From NCBI GenBank assembly GCA_023428425.1, contig JAEYYP010000126.1:1-15659 (forward strand): a DNA stretch of 15,659 bases. The letters run 5' to 3'. Below, in pieces: positions 14,084 through 15,659 of the stretch. The translations under genes and the position numbers were made by a program. How positions within the stretch are numbered: position 1 is the stretch's first letter; every line of letters starts with the position of its first letter. Below the pieces are notes generated by a model, which worked only from the letters and a program-made list of their open reading frames with translations, was not told the DNA's origin and ran no database searches. This DNA comes from Pseudomonadota bacterium. Its GTDB lineage: Bacteria; Pseudomonadota; Alphaproteobacteria; Rhizobiales; Devosiaceae.

Positions 14084-14983
14084 ATGCAGACTCTAGTCCG
14101 CAGCCTCATGGCTGCCGCGGCCACCGCGCTCCTGCTGGTGTCCGCCTCTTCTGCCGCCGCCCAGGAAAAGTTCAAGGCCGTCACCACCTTCACCGTCATC
14201 GCCGACATCGCGCGCAACGTCGCGGGTGACGCGGCGGACGTGGAGTCGATCACTCGCCCCGGCGCCGAAATCCACAACTACCAACCCACGCCCGGCGACA
14301 TCCAGCGCGCCCAGGGCGCCGACCTCGTGCTGTGGAACGGCCTCAATCTCGAGCTCTGGTTCGAGCGTTTCCTGCGTAACCTGCGCGATGTCCCGAGCGT
14401 CGTGGTATCGGAGGGCGTCGAGCCCATGGGCATCGCCGAGGGCCCCTACACCGGCAAGCCCAACCCGCACGCTTGGATGTCGCCCGTCTCCGCGATGATC
14501 TACGTCGACAACATCCGCGACGCCTTCGTGCAGTACGATCCGGCCAACGCCGAGACCTACAAGGCCAATGCCGAGGCCTACAAGGCGCTGATCCAGTCGA
14601 CCATCGAGCCGATCAGGGCCGAACTCGCCGCCATCCCCGAGGAAAAGCGCTGGCTCGTCACCTCCGAGGGCGCCTTCTCCTACCTCGCCCGCGATTTCGG
14701 CCTGCGCGAACTTTACCTGTGGCCGATCAACGCCGACCAGCAGGGCACGCCGAAGCAGGTCCGCAACGTCATCGACACCGTGCGCGCCAACGATATCGGC
14801 GTCATCTTCTCCGAGAGCACCATCTCGCCCGATCCCGCCCAGCAGGTCGCCCGCGAAACCGGCATCCGCTATGGGGGCGTCCTCTACGTCGACTCGCTGA
14901 CCGAGGCCGATGGCCCCGTACCCACCTACCTCGACCTCCTCCGCGTCACTTCCGAAACCATCGCCGCCGGCCTCGCCCCATGA
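14084..14983 (+). CDS. sitA: Periplasmic Mn/Fe-binding protein of a SitABC/YfeABCD-type ABC transporter
   Basis: The cluster A-I substrate-binding protein that delivers manganese and/or ferrous iron to an inner-membrane ABC importer. The 299-residue protein has a Sec signal peptide (cleavage near SSAAAQ, about 26). The four metal ligands of the family are in place: H64 (AEIHNYQPTP), H129 (NPHAWMSP), E195 (VTSEGAFSYLARDFG) and D270 (GGVLYVDSLTEADGPVPTY). It lacks the His/Asp-rich loop of zinc-specific ZnuA, which favours Mn/Fe. There is no lipobox, so it should be soluble in the periplasm. The stop overlaps the start of the ATPase gene (ATGA). Two Fur/Mur-like boxes lie 17-72 bp upstream of the ATG. 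The long antisense and alternative readings in the region are shadows. Confidence 0.94.
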   Translation: MQTLVRSLMAAAATALLLVSASSAAAQEKFKAVTTFTVIADIARNVAGDAADVESITRPGAEIHNYQPTPGDIQRAQGADLVLWNGLNLELWFERFLRNLRDVPSVVVSEGVEPMGIAEGPYTGKPNPHAWMSPVSAMIYVDNIRDAFVQYDPANAETYKANAEAYKALIQSTIEPIRAELAAIPEEKRWLVTSEGAFSYLARDFGLRELYLWPINADQQGTPKQVRNVIDTVRANDIGVIFSESTISPDPAQQVARETGIRYGGVLYVDSLTEADGPVPTYLDLLRVTSETIAAGLAP

Positions 14984-15659
14984 CCACCGCCATAGGGGAC
15001 GGCATCGTCGTCCGCAACGCCACCGTTACCTATCGCAACGGCCATACAGCCCTGCGCGATGCCAGCTTCACCAGTCCCACCGGCTCGATCACCGCGCTGG
15101 TGGGGGTGAATGGTTCCGGCAAGTCCACCCTGTTCAAGGCCATTATGGGCTTCGTCCGGCTCGCCCGTGGCGATATCTCCGTCCTCGGCATGCCCGTCGC
15201 CCAGGCGCTGCGGCAGAACATCGTGGCCTACGTACCCCAGAGCGAGGAAGTGGACTGGAACTTTCCGGTCCTCGTCGAGGACGTGGTGATGATGGGCCGC
15301 TACGGCCACATGAACTGGCTCCGCATGGCGCGCCCTGCCGACCATGCCGCCGTCGCTACCGCACTCGACCGCGTCGGCATGGCCGAGTATCGCAAGCGCC
15401 AGATCGGCGAGCTCTCGGGCGGCCAGCGCAAGCGCGTCTTCCTTGCTCGCGCCCTGGCGCAGGATGCCCGCGTCATCCTCCTCGACGAGCCGTTCACCGG
15501 CGTCGACGTAAAGACCGAGGATGCCATCATCACCCTGCTCCGCGACCTGCGCGACGAGGGCCGCGTCATGCTCGTCTCCACTCACAACCTCGGCAGTGTG
15601 CCCGAGTTCTGCGATCGCACCGTGCTGCTTCGTAACACCGTGCTCGCCTACGGCCCCAC
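14980..15659 (+). CDS. sitB: Mn/Fe ABC transporter ATP-binding protein (3' end beyond the window)
   Basis: The ATPase subunit that energises metal import by the SitA-dependent permease. About 226 residues are visible, and all nucleotide-binding motifs are intact: Walker A GVNGSGKST (42-50), Q-loop Q87 (YVPQSEEVDWNFPV), signature LSGGQRKRVFLARAL (145-159), Walker B VILLDEP (165-171, E170 catalytic) and H-loop H202 (STHNLG). The VPQSEEVDWNFPVLVEDVVMMGRYGHM stretch is characteristic of the Mn/Fe/Zn ABC ATPase family. Its ATG overlaps the sitA stop by the ATGA arrangement, so translation is coupled. The frame is open at the window end. Families of this type usually extend to about 250-300 residues, with permease genes (sitC and sometimes sitD) expected next. 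Confidence 0.93.
   Translation, partial: MTTAIGDGIVVRNATVTYRNGHTALRDASFTSPTGSITALVGVNGSGKSTLFKAIMGFVRLARGDISVLGMPVAQALRQNIVAYVPQSEEVDWNFPVLVEDVVMMGRYGHMNWLRMARPADHAAVATALDRVGMAEYRKRQIGELSGGQRKRVFLARALAQDARVILLDEPFTGVDVKTEDAIITLLRDLRDEGRVMLVSTHNLGSVPEFCDRTVLLRNTVLAYGP

Overview
The window is a dense, GC-rich stretch of ordinary alphaproteobacterial chromosome, almost certainly from the Hyphomicrobiales (Rhizobiales) and plausibly Devosia-like. The support is gene content and neighbourhood: ldtR (MarR type) next to an LdtP-type L,D-transpeptidase, a BA14K-family protein, a bacterial arginyl/leucyl-transferase (ate/bpt), a Mg-type HemB, and small alphaproteobacterial families resembling DUF6163 and DUF6898. 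I see no plasmid, phage, IS, CRISPR, tRNA or rRNA signature. The genus call is an inference.

Layout. (1) 1-3566, minus strand: glyA > nrdR > nusB > MFS transporter, tightly packed and probably one operon, with the MFS gene cut by the window edge. The first ~40 bases are a low-complexity C/CG run (poly-G when read on the minus strand) that looks like a sequencing or assembly artefact. The ribD/ribE/ribH genes often found between nrdR and nusB in related bacteria are missing. (2) 3567-4399: a divergent intergenic region, then a secreted BA14K-family protein ending in a strong intrinsic terminator. (3) 4496-7640, plus strand: parC (topoisomerase IV subunit A) and, 7 bp later, an unassigned protein with a glycosyltransferase-like DxD motif. 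(4) 7650-10029, minus strand: hemB > RDD membrane protein > ate/bpt. (5) 10150-13032, plus strand: a small four-helix membrane protein, ldtR, an intrinsic terminator, ldtP with a Tat-like leader, and a small DUF6898-like protein. (6) 13043-13891, minus strand: a secreted protein with two EF-hand loops and no recognised relatives. (7) 14084-15659, plus strand: a SitA/YfeA-type Mn/Fe-binding lipoprotein-like or periplasmic protein and its ABC ATPase (partial), behind a pair of Fur-family-like operator boxes.

How the genes work together. glyA/nrdR/nusB and hemB/parC are housekeeping functions (one-carbon metabolism, ribonucleotide reductase control, antitermination, tetrapyrrole synthesis, decatenation). 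ldtR-ldtP form a regulator-target pair for cell-wall remodelling. The sit-like genes import manganese and/or iron, and their boxes suggest metal-dependent repression.

I did not find a clearly new multi-gene system. The observations most worth checking are the repeated CGTAAG motif upstream of both ldtR and ldtP, the paired 15-bp boxes before sitA, the orphan EF-hand secreted protein, the unassigned GT-like gene behind parC, and the poly-G contig end.
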